From the NCBI GenBank assembly GCA_030591525.1, contig JAUVAV010000007.1, positions 23,198 to 87,197 on the forward strand: a DNA stretch of 64,000 nt, in the 5' to 3' direction. Source of the stretch: a candidate division FCPU426 bacterium. GTDB lineage: Bacteria > Oederibacteriota > JAAXVQ01 > JAUVAV01. The position numbers were made by a program, and so were the translations under genes. Positions 7,668-16,201 of this stretch are shown here, in pieces. Each line of letters begins with the position of its first letter. The stretch's first letter is position 1. The notes under the pieces are model-generated. The model worked only from the letters and a program-made list of their open reading frames with translations. It was not told the origin of the DNA and did not search any database.

Positions 7668-9527
7668 CTACTTCCGGTAAATAATAGTAATTTCAACCCG
7701 CCGGTTCTTTTTTCTCCCAGCTGCCGTCTGGTTGCTCGCCACCGGGTGCTTGCTTCCCCGTCCCCGGACATTAACATTGCGAAGCGTAATTTTATAGGTA
7801 GCAGCCAAATACCTCACCACACTATCTCCCCGCTTCTGGGATAGCAAAAACTCCCCCTCTTTCTCTCTACCGCTGTCCGTATGACCTTCCACGATAATTT
7901 TTATATAAGGCCTGCTTTTTATCTGCTTGGCCGCATTTTTCAGGATTTTTATACTGGCGGACCTCAGGTCATAAGAGCCTTCTTCAAAATATATCAGAGG
8001 CAGCTTGGCTTCCGCGGCATCCTCCCTGGTCTCCTCCCGGGCCAAAAGCACCGTTTGATCCACTACCTTGCCGGTAAAATGCTCCACCGTACCATCTTTC
8101 ATCAGCACTTCAAACTCATAGGTGCAGAAGATCGTCTCGGAAAGAGCCTTCCCCTTACGGTCCTTACCTTCCCATTTAATTTTCCCGGGAGGCCCTTTTC
8201 CGGAAAAACCTTTTACCGGCCGGCCCTTACCGTCTAATATCTTCATCCCCCAATGTTCAACCTGCTTCCGGTCTCTCACTTCTAATTTGAAAATCGCTTT
8301 TTCAATTTTGGTCTTTTCACGGGAATGCAACACGCTTTCCACTTTCACCTGAATCGCTTTTCGTTCCGTTAACTGCGCAATTTTAGGTACCAAGACCTCG
8401 TCCATCTCTTCCAAGCCTTCCGCTTCTACCAGCTTGGGAGTTTCCCGCAAGGGCGCTTGCCGGGATTTATCCTTGGGCACCGCTTTTTTCTTCACCGGTT
8501 TAGTTGTTTGCTTCCGGACTTTCTTTTTAGGTTTCACCGGACCGACCGCCGGCTTTTTTCCTTTCTGCGATTCAAACCCGGCAGTAAAGGAAATACGATG
8601 GGTAGTCCCCAGCGCGCCAAAAGGCAAAAACGCGTAATCCAGGCTGAAACTCCGATAATAAACGCTTACCCCGGCCGCAAGTCCGGCCATATCCCCATTT
8701 TGATTAATCTCTGAAATTTTGTACCCGACACGTCCGGCTAATATTCCGAGATATTTATACTCCAGACCCAAATTCGTATAAAACGGTTGGTCCAGAGGAA
8801 ACGGCACCTCAAGATCCACTACCGCTCTAAAGCCGTCTTTTTGGGAATCTATTAAATTGTAAGCCAGGCCCAATCTGAGATTTAGCGGCAAATTATAACC
8901 TTCTAAAGACATTCCCAGATTTCGTATCATCACGCCGGCGTCCAGGTTTTTGATTACACCCCTGGTCTGCAATCCCAGATCCACGGCCAGGGCGACGCTG
9001 CTGAAAGTATCAATATTTTCCGAAATCATTTTTAAGGTGCCGCCCAGGCTGCATCCCGGCAGCCACAACCGGCTGCCATACCCTGCTGAAAGAATCATAG
9101 CATAAGGACTGAATTTCTCATCCAGCGGAAGAGGATATCCGCTGGGGTCTACATCGATTTTTTCAAATTCACCGAAATTAAAATAACTTGCATTGATGCC
9201 GATGCCGCCATCCTGGAGGGGATGAGCATAACTGGCGCATAGATGCTGAATCTCACCCAGCCAAAAATTATGCATATAGGAAACTTGGGGTATTTTAATC
9301 TGAGTAAGACCGGCGGGATTCCAATAAAGAGCATACACATCGTCAGCCACCGCTGTATGCGCCTCGCCCATCCCCGCGGCTTCCGCGCCAATTCCTATCT
9401 GTAATATTTTACCGGCGGTTTTTAATATCGTGTCTCCGCCCCAGACCGAGATCGGCAATCCCATACCAAGCACAATAATAATCGGCAAACCTTTTTTTAG
9501 TATGATAAACGTACCCTCCATATACAT
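7668..9527 (-). CDS. PorV/PorQ-like outer-membrane barrel fused to an OmpA C-terminal domain
   Basis: The ORF starts at 9581; ATG at 9527 with GGTGA upstream gives a better signal peptide (LPIIIVLGMGLPISVWG). Residues about 30-310 match the PorV/PorQ family: GAEAAGMGEAHTAVADDVYALYWNPAGL is its hallmark opening (split here only by length), followed by a predicted beta barrel. A Lys/Pro-rich linker (KKKVRKQTTKPVKKKAVPK) leads to a FlgD-like domain (IKWEGKDRKGKA) and an OmpA peptidoglycan-binding domain (IIVEGHTDSGREKEGEF, then RRVEI). PorV proteins work in type IX secretion in Bacteroidetes; here that role is only a possibility. Outer membrane, tethered to peptidoglycan. Confidence 0.8.
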   Translation of the reverse strand: MYMEGTFIILKKGLPIIIVLGMGLPISVWGGDTILKTAGKILQIGIGAEAAGMGEAHTAVADDVYALYWNPAGLTQIKIPQVSYMHNFWLGEIQHLCASYAHPLQDGGIGINASYFNFGEFEKIDVDPSGYPLPLDEKFSPYAMILSAGYGSRLWLPGCSLGGTLKMISENIDTFSSVALAVDLGLQTRGVIKNLDAGVMIRNLGMSLEGYNLPLNLRLGLAYNLIDSQKDGFRAVVDLEVPFPLDQPFYTNLGLEYKYLGILAGRVGYKISEINQNGDMAGLAAGVSVYYRSFSLDYAFLPFGALGTTHRISFTAGFESQKGKKPAVGPVKPKKKVRKQTTKPVKKKAVPKDKSRQAPLRETPKLVEAEGLEEMDEVLVPKIAQLTERKAIQVKVESVLHSREKTKIEKAIFKLEVRDRKQVEHWGMKILDGKGRPVKGFSGKGPPGKIKWEGKDRKGKALSETIFCTYEFEVLMKDGTVEHFTGKVVDQTVLLAREETREDAAEAKLPLIYFEEGSYDLRSASIKILKNAAKQIKSRPYIKIIVEGHTDSGREKEGEFLLSQKRGDSVVRYLAATYKITLRNVNVRGRGSKHPVASNQTAAGRKKNRRVEITIIYRK

Positions 9528-9581
9528 AATCACCGTCTTGGGTAAGCCGGAATAGGATACGGCCACCAGGAGCTTGAACAT

Positions 9582-9914
9582 TTAGTGCGTTTTGTCATCC
9601 CGGCGAAAGCCGGGCTCCAGATTAATTTGGACAAGAATGATATTTTATCAAATTATTCCTAATAAATCAAATTCAAACCTGGTTTTTACTGGGAATGGCC
9701 GGTTAAGGTCCCAACGCTTAATATCTCTCCTGGATTCCGGCCTGTCCTGGATGGTTTAGTCCAGGGGATGGTTTAGTCCAGGGCTAAAGTCATGCCGGAA
9801 TGACAACCAAGGTGTCACCCCGGCGAAAGCCGGGGTCTAGGAAGACAGAATTGACTCTGGTTACTACTTTTTTCATTAATTGTAACCCAGTATTTTTCAT
9901 ATCGTCAGAAGCTA
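9582..9914. repeat. Gene-free region of dispersed repeats (family R3)
   Basis: Contains two CCCGGCGAAAGCCGGG-type hairpins (near 9598 and 9810), a GTCATTCCGGCAT-type unit, and the doubled phrase GGATGGTTTAGTCCAGGG near 9751-9784, which recurs inverted at 41710-41745. No coding sequence. The stretch 9640-9700 is AT-rich and could hold the promoter of the PorV-OmpA gene, but no clear hexamer pair is visible. Confidence 0.6.
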
Positions 9915-11321
9915 TTAACGTTGCCCTATAACCTGGATTTTTAAAAAATTAGCCCGGCTTTTAACCGGCGAACTGGCCAGCACGACCATCTTTTCTCCCC
10001 GGCGTAGTATCCGGTTTTTAAGCAGGCATTTTTCCGCCTCCTGAACCACGGCTTCGATATCCGGCTGGTTCTTGATTACTATTGATTGAATCCCCCAATA
10101 TAACTGTAATTGCCGGCAAATCCCGGGGTCATGGGCCAAAGCAATCACCGGTACGCGGGGACGTTGCCGCGCAGCCAATTTAGCGGTACGTCCGGAGTTG
10201 GTAAATATCACTAATGCCCGGGCCTCGGCCTTCTCGGCCAAATTTACTCCCGCCGCAACCATCATGTCCTCCGGGCTATTAAAGAGGGCGCGCGCGTTTA
10301 GGCGATTATACTCCGGCGAAGCCTCTGCTTCCTTAATAATTCTAGCCATCATGGCCGCGGATTGGCGCGGGTAAAGTCCGGCCGCGGTTTCCCCGGAAAG
10401 CATAACCGCATCCGTCCCGTCAAATATTGCATTGGCAACATCCGAGGCTTCCGCGCGGGTCGGTGTTGGTTTTCGCATCATGGATTGAAGCATCTGGGTG
10501 GCGGTAATTACCATGCGTCCTGATTGATTAGCCAGAGCGATGATGCGCTTCTGCAAAATAGGAACCTGTTCCGGGCTCATTTCCACTCCCAGGTCCCCCC
10601 GGGCGATCATTACACCGTCCGCCGCCTGTATAATCTCTGCCAGACAGGGTATGGCTTGGGGTTTCTCTATTTTGGCAATAATGCCGGCCGTGGATCCGGC
10701 ACGGAGAACCAGCTTCCGGAGTTTTATCAATTCCTCCGGACGCCGGACAAAAGACAAAGCCACATAGTCCATGCCTAATTTTAATCCAAACTTCAAATCA
10801 ATGCGGTCTTTGGCGGTCAAGGCCGGCAGGCTGACGGCTATCCCGGGTAAATTAACCCCCTTATGATCTTTAAGCCGACCGCCGGTTTCCACCCGGCAGA
10901 AAACCTCCTGCTTGATAATCCGCAGTACTTTCAGTTTTAACAACCCGTCATCAAGCAATATTCGATCCCCGGGCTGAACATCTTCGGCCAGGCGGGGATA
11001 CCCTATGGGAATAACCTTATCAGCCCCCAGCAGGGGCTGGGCGGTAAGTCTGACTTCTGTGGAAGGAATTAATTCCATTTGGCCGTGGCGCAGCCGGCCT
11101 ATGCGCAGTTTGGGCCCGGTCAGATCCAGCATCGAGGCCACAATTTTCCCCGATCTTTTGGCCTCGCTTTTTAAAAGCTGGAAGCGCCGGGCATGTTCCT
11201 GATGCGACCCATGGGAAAAATTAAAACGCGCGCAGTCCATGCCGGCGCGCAGCAGGCCGGTTAATACCCCCGGCTGATCCGTGGCCGGGCCCAGGGTATA
11301 AACCTGCTTAGTTCGCAGCAT
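9915..11321 (-). CDS. pyk: Pyruvate kinase
   Basis: A 468-residue pyruvate kinase, converting phosphoenolpyruvate and ADP to pyruvate and ATP. The N terminus KQVYTLGPATDQPG is a diverged form of the usual TKIVATIGPAS. ARFNFSHG near residue 33 carries the substrate-binding Arg; IIAKIEKPQAI near 215 carries the catalytic Lys; VMIARGDLGVEM near 240 carries the metal-binding Asp; TATQMLQSM follows near 280. The C-terminal allosteric domain is present but there is no PEP-utiliser extension. AAGGATTGAAAT precedes the ATG. It stands alone between repeat-filled gaps. Confidence 0.95.
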   Translation of the reverse strand: MLRTKQVYTLGPATDQPGVLTGLLRAGMDCARFNFSHGSHQEHARRFQLLKSEAKRSGKIVASMLDLTGPKLRIGRLRHGQMELIPSTEVRLTAQPLLGADKVIPIGYPRLAEDVQPGDRILLDDGLLKLKVLRIIKQEVFCRVETGGRLKDHKGVNLPGIAVSLPALTAKDRIDLKFGLKLGMDYVALSFVRRPEELIKLRKLVLRAGSTAGIIAKIEKPQAIPCLAEIIQAADGVMIARGDLGVEMSPEQVPILQKRIIALANQSGRMVITATQMLQSMMRKPTPTRAEASDVANAIFDGTDAVMLSGETAAGLYPRQSAAMMARIIKEAEASPEYNRLNARALFNSPEDMMVAAGVNLAEKAEARALVIFTNSGRTAKLAARQRPRVPVIALAHDPGICRQLQLYWGIQSIVIKNQPDIEAVVQEAEKCLLKNRILRRGEKMVVLASSPVKSRANFLKIQVIGQR

Positions 11322-11368
11322 ATTTCAATCCTTTGGTTTATTTTAGGCACCTAATTAGTATAAGGAAC

Positions 11369-11527
11369 CTGAATAATTAGCCCAGAATTCAAGTATTCCC
11401 CTCCCTTTTTGACGGGAGGGGATAAAGGGGAGGGTGATAAAAGCCTTTAAAATCGCACCCTCACCTAACCTCTCCCCTCGAGGGAGAGGAATTATTTCTA
11501 TTAAAATCGACTAAATGTTCAAGCTCC
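11369..11527. repeat. MITE-like repeat family A, copy 2
   Basis: Same plan as copy 1 but in the opposite orientation: AATTAGCCCAGAATTCAAGTATTCC at the left and TCGACTAAATGTTCAAGCTCC at the right, with the two G/C hairpins inside. Terminal repeats are partly eroded on the left. It lies between pyk and pgpA. Confidence 0.75.
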
Positions 11528-11557
11528 TAGGAAGATTTTTTCCGCAACAGAACTCAA

Positions 11558-12007
11558 CTAAAAAGGCAGAAAATAACGCCCGGCTTGGAGAATCAGATTA
11601 GTGTAAATTCCGGCCAGAACATCATCCACCATTATGCCCCAACCACCCGGCAGATTCTGCGAACGGTTAATGGGGAAGGGTTTCCAGATATCAAAAAGAC
11701 GTAAAAGAAAAAAAGCGGCCAGGGGATAAAACCAATGGTGCGGAAGACAGGCCACGGCTATCAGATAGCCGGTCACTTCATCAATGACCACGGCGTGGGG
11801 GTCTGTTTGCTTAAGCAGTTGTTCGGCTTGGCGGGAAGACCAGACACCTATCGCAAATAGCGCTATGGTAATACCAATATAAAGACCGGTATGGCCCCGC
11901 AGAAGAAAATACGGCAATACTGCCAGACCGGAGGCCAGGGTCCCGGAGGCCAGAGGAAAATAGCCGGCTCCCCCCACGGTGGCAATCAAGAGGATTAAAA
12001 TTTTCAT
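11558..12007 (-). CDS. pgpA: Phosphatidylglycerophosphatase A
   Basis: A 149-residue membrane protein of the PgpA family, which removes the phosphate from phosphatidylglycerophosphate to give phosphatidylglycerol. The family signatures are present in order: GTLASG near residue 22, VIDEVTGYLIAV near 75, FFLLRLFDIWKPFPI near 100 and GGWGIMVDDVLAGIY near 122. Its ATG overlaps the pgsA stop by 4 bases, so the two consecutive steps of phosphatidylglycerol synthesis are translationally coupled. Confidence 0.94.
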   Translation of the reverse strand: MKILILLIATVGGAGYFPLASGTLASGLAVLPYFLLRGHTGLYIGITIALFAIGVWSSRQAEQLLKQTDPHAVVIDEVTGYLIAVACLPHHWFYPLAAFFLLRLFDIWKPFPINRSQNLPGGWGIMVDDVLAGIYTNLILQAGRYFLPF

Positions 12008-12648
12008 TCGTTGGGATTTCGGAAGAGTTCTTTGTTTTTTATCAAGTATTCCATGCCCGAATACAAGGACAGCGCCGCCGCTACGAACAGACAGGCATAC
12101 GGCGCATAAGCAATCACCAATAAAAGAATTTCCCCTCCCAGACCCAGCGCATGTAAAGTCTGCTCCCAGGGCGGAGCCCAGGCCTCCAGAGATTTTACCA
12201 GCACACTAACTACCATAATCATGAGTATGGCTACAATCTGGGAGATGGTTTTATGCTTGCCCGAAGCCGAGGCTGGGATTACCCTCCCCTGCACTGCTGC
12301 CAATACCCGCATCCCGGTTATGGCAAATTCACGGCCGATAATCAGTATCACCATCCACGCCGGCGCCAGGCCTAACTGCACAAAAGATATGAAGGCCGAA
12401 GCCATTAATAATTTATCCGCCAGCGGATCCATAATCCGGCCGAAGTTGGTAACCAGGTTGTGCTCCCGGGCCAAGCGGCCGTCCCAATAATCCGTCAGCG
12501 CCGCAGCGCCAAAAACCAACAAGGCCAGGTAAGCGCCGGCTAAAGTATCTGTGAGAATACAAACCATTAAAATCGGCACGGCCGCTATGCGTGCCAAGGT
12601 AAGCTTATTGGGTAAATTCAGCTGCTGAAAACTCGTCCATCCGCTCAA
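12004..12648 (-). CDS. pgsA: CDP-diacylglycerol-glycerol-3-phosphate 3-phosphatidyltransferase
   Basis: A 214-residue integral membrane enzyme of the CDP-alcohol phosphatidyltransferase family. The metal-binding motif D-G-x2-A-R-x8-G-x3-D-x3-D is complete (DGRLAREHNLVTNFGRIMD, then LADK). N-terminal LNLPNKLTLARI is typical of PgsA. It makes phosphatidylglycerophosphate from CDP-diacylglycerol and glycerol 3-phosphate. The start is TTG overlapping the rimO stop (TTGA), with AGGAG 7 bases upstream. PgpA, the next enzyme, follows with a 4-base overlap. Confidence 0.94.
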   Translation of the reverse strand: MSGWTSFQQLNLPNKLTLARIAAVPILMVCILTDTLAGAYLALLVFGAAALTDYWDGRLAREHNLVTNFGRIMDPLADKLLMASAFISFVQLGLAPAWMVILIIGREFAITGMRVLAAVQGRVIPASASGKHKTISQIVAILMIMVVSVLVKSLEAWAPPWEQTLHALGLGGEILLLVIAYAPYACLFVAAALSLYSGMEYLIKNKELFRNPNE

Positions 12649-13970
12649 AGTATAACTCCTGTCAAGTCATGATCCGTGGATCCGGTTACCCGAACCTGTA
12701 TGATTTCACCCGGCCGGGCCCGGCCGGTCACTATAATTCCGCCGTCCACTTCAGGCGCATCCCTAAAAGTACGAGCAATAATATGCTTTTGACCCGAAGG
12801 CTCTTCCACCAGGCACTCCATTTTCGAGCCCACAAAGGAAACCAACCGTTGCCGGCTAATCCCGGCCTGCAGGTCCATCAACTCGTGCTGCCGGCGCTTC
12901 CGCAGAGGCGCTGAAATCCGGCCTAACATCGTGGCCGCGGGTGTACCTTTCTCCCGCCAATAAGGAAATACGCCCAAACGGTCGAAACGGGCCTGCTTTA
13001 TAAAACTCACCAACTCCTGGTACTCAGTCCGGCTTTCGCCGGGAAAACCGGTGATCAGCGTGGTTCGCAACGCAATCCCGGGCACCTGTTGACGTAAATG
13101 GGCGATTAATTTCAGGAACTTATCTCCATTTCCCGAGCGTCCCATGCGTCTTAATATTTTTCGGCTGGCATGCTGCAAAGGCATATCCAGATATTTACAT
13201 AATTTGCTTTGGCCGGCTAAACGCTGAATAAGTCCGGCGGAAATCCCGTCCGGATAGACGTACATTAAACGTATCCAATGTACTGAGGGAACTTTGACCA
13301 ACCGGTCAAGCAGGTCCGTCAGTCCAAAACGTCCGCCTAGATCATTTCCATAACTGGTAATATCCTGGGCAACAAGAATTAATTCCCGAACCCCCTCGGC
13401 TGCCAGGGCTTCGGCTTCTCCGACAATAGCATCTATCGGCCGGGAATGCAAGGGGCCTCTTAAGGCGGGTATCAGGCAAAATGTGCATTTCCGTGAACAT
13501 CCCTCCGCGATTTTTAAATACGCGGTTCCGGGAGAGGAAAGCAGCACGCGTTCATTTCTCTCTTTTGAAAAGCCGGGTTTGACAACCCTCCGGCCAAGAG
13601 CCGATTTTTCCACAGCCGCTACCAGGCATTCTAGTTTCCCGGGAGGAAAGGCATAATCCAGTTCCGGAATAGCGGCCCGGACTTTTTTCTCGCCATATTT
13701 AGAAACCAAACAGCTGGCCGCAATTAATATTTTAATGCGTCTTTGCCGCTTTAAAACCGCGGCTTCCACCAAAACCTGGAGCGTTTCCTCCTCCGCCGGC
13801 CGGATAAAAGCGCAGGTGTTAACAATCAGGATATCCGTGTTTTCGGGATCATGCACCGGCCTATAACCCCGGTGTTTAAACGCGCCTAATATCTCTTCCG
13901 CATCCACCTGATTTTTAGGACAACCCAGATTGATTATGCAGACACGCGGTTTATATCGGGTATTTAACAT
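12645..13970 (-). CDS. rimO: Ribosomal protein S12 methylthiotransferase
   Basis: A radical SAM methylthiotransferase of the MiaB/RimO family, 441 residues from the chosen start. The N-terminal UPF0004 domain has VCIINLGCPKNQVDAE, the radical SAM cluster motif is CSRKCTFC, and a TRAM-like C-terminal domain follows. The CPKNQVD form and length favour RimO over MiaB. It adds a methylthio group to an aspartate of S12. The ORF track starts at 14027, inside a hairpin repeat; ATG at 13970 has GGAG 6 bases upstream and gives the normal N terminus. Confidence 0.93.
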   Translation of the reverse strand: MLNTRYKPRVCIINLGCPKNQVDAEEILGAFKHRGYRPVHDPENTDILIVNTCAFIRPAEEETLQVLVEAAVLKRQRRIKILIAASCLVSKYGEKKVRAAIPELDYAFPPGKLECLVAAVEKSALGRRVVKPGFSKERNERVLLSSPGTAYLKIAEGCSRKCTFCLIPALRGPLHSRPIDAIVGEAEALAAEGVRELILVAQDITSYGNDLGGRFGLTDLLDRLVKVPSVHWIRLMYVYPDGISAGLIQRLAGQSKLCKYLDMPLQHASRKILRRMGRSGNGDKFLKLIAHLRQQVPGIALRTTLITGFPGESRTEYQELVSFIKQARFDRLGVFPYWREKGTPAATMLGRISAPLRKRRQHELMDLQAGISRQRLVSFVGSKMECLVEEPSGQKHIIARTFRDAPEVDGGIIVTGRARPGEIIQVRVTGSTDHDLTGVIL

Positions 13971-13980
13971 TTTAACTCCA

Positions 13981-14058
13981 GTAGAGACGCCCAATTTGGG
14001 CGTCATCCCGGACAGGCAGGAATTCAAGGGTAGAGACGCCCAATTTGGGCGTCTCTAC
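13981..14058. repeat. Mosaic of two GTAGAGACGCCC hairpins
   Basis: A complete 29-base palindrome, GTAGAGACGCCCAATTTGGGCGTCTCTAC apart from its centre, lies at 14030-14058. A second copy at 13981-14004 has its right arm replaced by CATCCCGGACAGGCAGGAATTC, a piece of the R3 repeat family. It fills the gap between yajQ and rimO. Confidence 0.7.
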
Positions 14059-14069
14059 AAAACCATCCC

Positions 14070-14567
14070 TTAACGGTAATTCACGAATTCTACGTGGATT
14101 TTCAGATCAGCCTCGCGGATCTTTTGCTGTACCAGCTGCAAATCATCCAGTACCTGGCCGGAAATACGCACTTGATCGCTTTGAATGGCGGCCTGAACTT
14201 TCAGTTTTAGCTGCTTGATTATTTTGACTATCTCCCGGGCTTTCTCAGTGGGAATTCCGTTCTGAAGCCGGTATTCCTGACGGGCGCTCCCGCCGGAGGC
14301 CACTTCAATCTGGCCACGCTCGACCGCCTCCAGGGGAATCCGGCGCTTGGCCATCCGGCTCTCCAGCACCTCGGCCAGGGACTTCAGGCGGAAATCACTC
14401 TCCGCCGTAAGCGTCAGAATCATTTGTTTCTGGTCAAATACCACGCGAGCCTGAGAGCCTTTAAAATCGTAACGCTGCGAGATTTCCCGTTCAGTTTGCT
14501 GCACAGCATTAACGATTTCCGGCTGGTCTAATTTGCATACTATATCAAAGGAATGTTCTTTTGACAT
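14070..14567 (-). CDS. YajQ family nucleotide-binding protein
   Basis: A 165-residue protein matching the YajQ/UPF0234 family across its length: HSFDIVCKLDQPEIVNAV at the start, ISQRYDFKGS near residue 29, and KKIKQLKLKVQAAIQSDQVRI-type sequence followed by DDLQLVQQ. Family members bind nucleotides, and in some bacteria cyclic di-GMP; the precise role here is unknown. TTAGGAGTCATT precedes the ATG. It lies 12 bases after the RodZ-like gene. Confidence 0.92.
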   Translation of the reverse strand: MSKEHSFDIVCKLDQPEIVNAVQQTEREISQRYDFKGSQARVVFDQKQMILTLTAESDFRLKSLAEVLESRMAKRRIPLEAVERGQIEVASGGSARQEYRLQNGIPTEKAREIVKIIKQLKLKVQAAIQSDQVRISGQVLDDLQLVQQKIREADLKIHVEFVNYR

Positions 14568-14579
14568 AATGACTCCTAA

Positions 14580-15383
14580 TTATTTTTTTTCTTCCGGCGC
14601 CGGTTTGGGCCGTTTTCGTTCAAAAACCACTTCTTTTCGGACATCGCCCTGCCGGCCCAAGGAAGGCTGCAGTTCGCCGTTAAAAGTCACTTCAATACCG
14701 CCCGCATTACCGGTCCAGAGCATAAAACGTTCCTTAGCCCGCCAGGTCCTCTCCTGGCCCGCTTTTAAAGTAATATCCGGTTCTTGTCGCCCATCGGCCA
14801 TTATCGTAATCCAGGTTTTTTCCTTAGCCTTGATCTTTAAGGTCATTTCTTCCTGCCTGCCGGGAAGCTGCTCGACATTCTGGGCTCCAGATTCCGCGCC
14901 GGATTCATCTTGAACGTGAACTTTCTGAGCAGGTGCTTTATGCTCCGCTTTGGGCCAAAGTAAAAAAATTCCGGCGCCCAACCCCGCTAAAAACAACATA
15001 GAGAGTAACGGCAGCCAGGTGGATTGATTGCTTTCGCGCGACTCTTCCGTGCCCTCGGGTGGTTCCTCTTCTGCTTCCGGCAGCAAACGCTTCATACGCT
15101 TGTATTGATTTACTATCTGTTCCTCGTCCATTTCAAGATATTTGGCATAGGCTCTCAAGAACCCCAGAATGTAAGTGTCGCAGGATATGATTTCGAAGCG
15201 CCCTTCCTCAAGTCCTTCCAGATACCTTTTGCCGATTTTGGTATGTTCCGCTACTTCTATGATCGATATCCCCCGCGCCTTGCGTTGTTTGCGAAGCTGC
15301 TCTCCGATTTCCACCTGCTCCCGGCCGGGCGGCATCACGTTTTGCCCTCCATCCGCTTCGACTCGCTGGGAATGTTTATTCAT
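14580..15383 (-). CDS. RodZ-like HTH membrane protein
   Basis: A 267-residue protein with the RodZ layout: a cytoplasmic HTH domain at about 25-90 (GEQLRKQRKARGISIIEVA, then YILGFLRAYAKYL), an acidic linker, one membrane helix (LPLLSMLFLAGLGAGIFLLW) and a periplasmic DUF4115-type beta domain (WITIMADG, GQERTWRAKE, GGIEVTFNGE). RodZ links MreB to the cell wall machinery. No MreB genes are in the window. It sits between lolA and yajQ in a run of closely spaced genes. Confidence 0.85.
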   Translation of the reverse strand: MNKHSQRVEADGGQNVMPPGREQVEIGEQLRKQRKARGISIIEVAEHTKIGKRYLEGLEEGRFEIISCDTYILGFLRAYAKYLEMDEEQIVNQYKRMKRLLPEAEEEPPEGTEESRESNQSTWLPLLSMLFLAGLGAGIFLLWPKAEHKAPAQKVHVQDESGAESGAQNVEQLPGRQEEMTLKIKAKEKTWITIMADGRQEPDITLKAGQERTWRAKERFMLWTGNAGGIEVTFNGELQPSLGRQGDVRKEVVFERKRPKPAPEEKK

Positions 15384-15400
15384 TTAGTTTAACCCCCTGA

Positions 15401-16201
15401 TTATTTTGACGGCCAGAACATCTCAATTACTTCCGCCTCCGCGGGTGGAGTAAAATTAAACCAGGCAGAAGACATTGGGTTATAATTAATCTTCACATTT
15501 CCAAATTCCACCTGGACACGCCGCGCGGCCTCAATCTCCATGCGGCAAGGCAACAAGTATTTTCCTCCCAGCCAAAGCAGTACCCGCGTAAACCCCAAGG
15601 CCTCTCCCTCTCTGGGAATCAGCTCATACTGCCGGATTCCATTTTTTTTAACATCAGCAGCCAGGCGTTTTACCCGGCATTGCGAAATAAGTTTCGGCAA
15701 ACCGCCGCCCAGCTCCAGAAAAATATCATTAGGCTCCAGGACTGAAGGCAGCGCCTGGATCTGAACCTGGTTGATTTTTTCGAGGTAAAGCCAGCGCTTG
15801 GTCCCATCGGAAACCAAGAGCTGGCGTTCCGGCTGCTCATACTGTACGCGGTAGCGGCGGCCGGAAGCCAGCCAAACTTTGCCCTGGGCCGCAAAATCCT
15901 GTCCCGCCCGGGCCGCACCGATAATTTTAAAGGAAAAGTCGGCGGTTAAATTTTTTATCGCTTGCTGAGCTGTGGTTATTTCATCAGCCGCTGGGCTCGG
16001 CCTAACCGGCAGACCGGCGGGCTGATCCGGCCGGGGAGCAGCCGTGACTGCCGGCGTCGCCTGCTCCGGCGTGGAATGGCTCTGCCCGGGCCGGTCCGGG
16101 GTTTTCGGCATTGTGGGAGTAAGCCCGGGTTTTCGGCCCGCACCTGTCCCCATCAGCAATAAACCCAGTATTGCCACGCCCCACACCCGCTTGGCAATCA
16201 T
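15401..16201 (-). CDS. LolA-like outer-membrane lipoprotein carrier
   Basis: A 266-residue exported protein. After a hydrophobic N terminus and a long Pro/Thr/Ala-rich linker (about residues 25-75) comes a LolA-like domain: QAIKNLTADFSF, GKVWLASGRRYRVQYEQP, LLVSDGTKRWLYLEKINQV and a late GFTRVLLWLGGKYLLP. LolA shuttles lipoproteins across the periplasm, fitting the many lipoproteins in this window. The linker is longer than in E. coli LolA. Its ATG overlaps the ftsK stop (ATGA). Confidence 0.85.
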   Translation of the reverse strand: MIAKRVWGVAILGLLLMGTGAGRKPGLTPTMPKTPDRPGQSHSTPEQATPAVTAAPRPDQPAGLPVRPSPAADEITTAQQAIKNLTADFSFKIIGAARAGQDFAAQGKVWLASGRRYRVQYEQPERQLLVSDGTKRWLYLEKINQVQIQALPSVLEPNDIFLELGGGLPKLISQCRVKRLAADVKKNGIRQYELIPREGEALGFTRVLLWLGGKYLLPCRMEIEAARRVQVEFGNVKINYNPMSSAWFNFTPPAEAEVIEMFWPSK

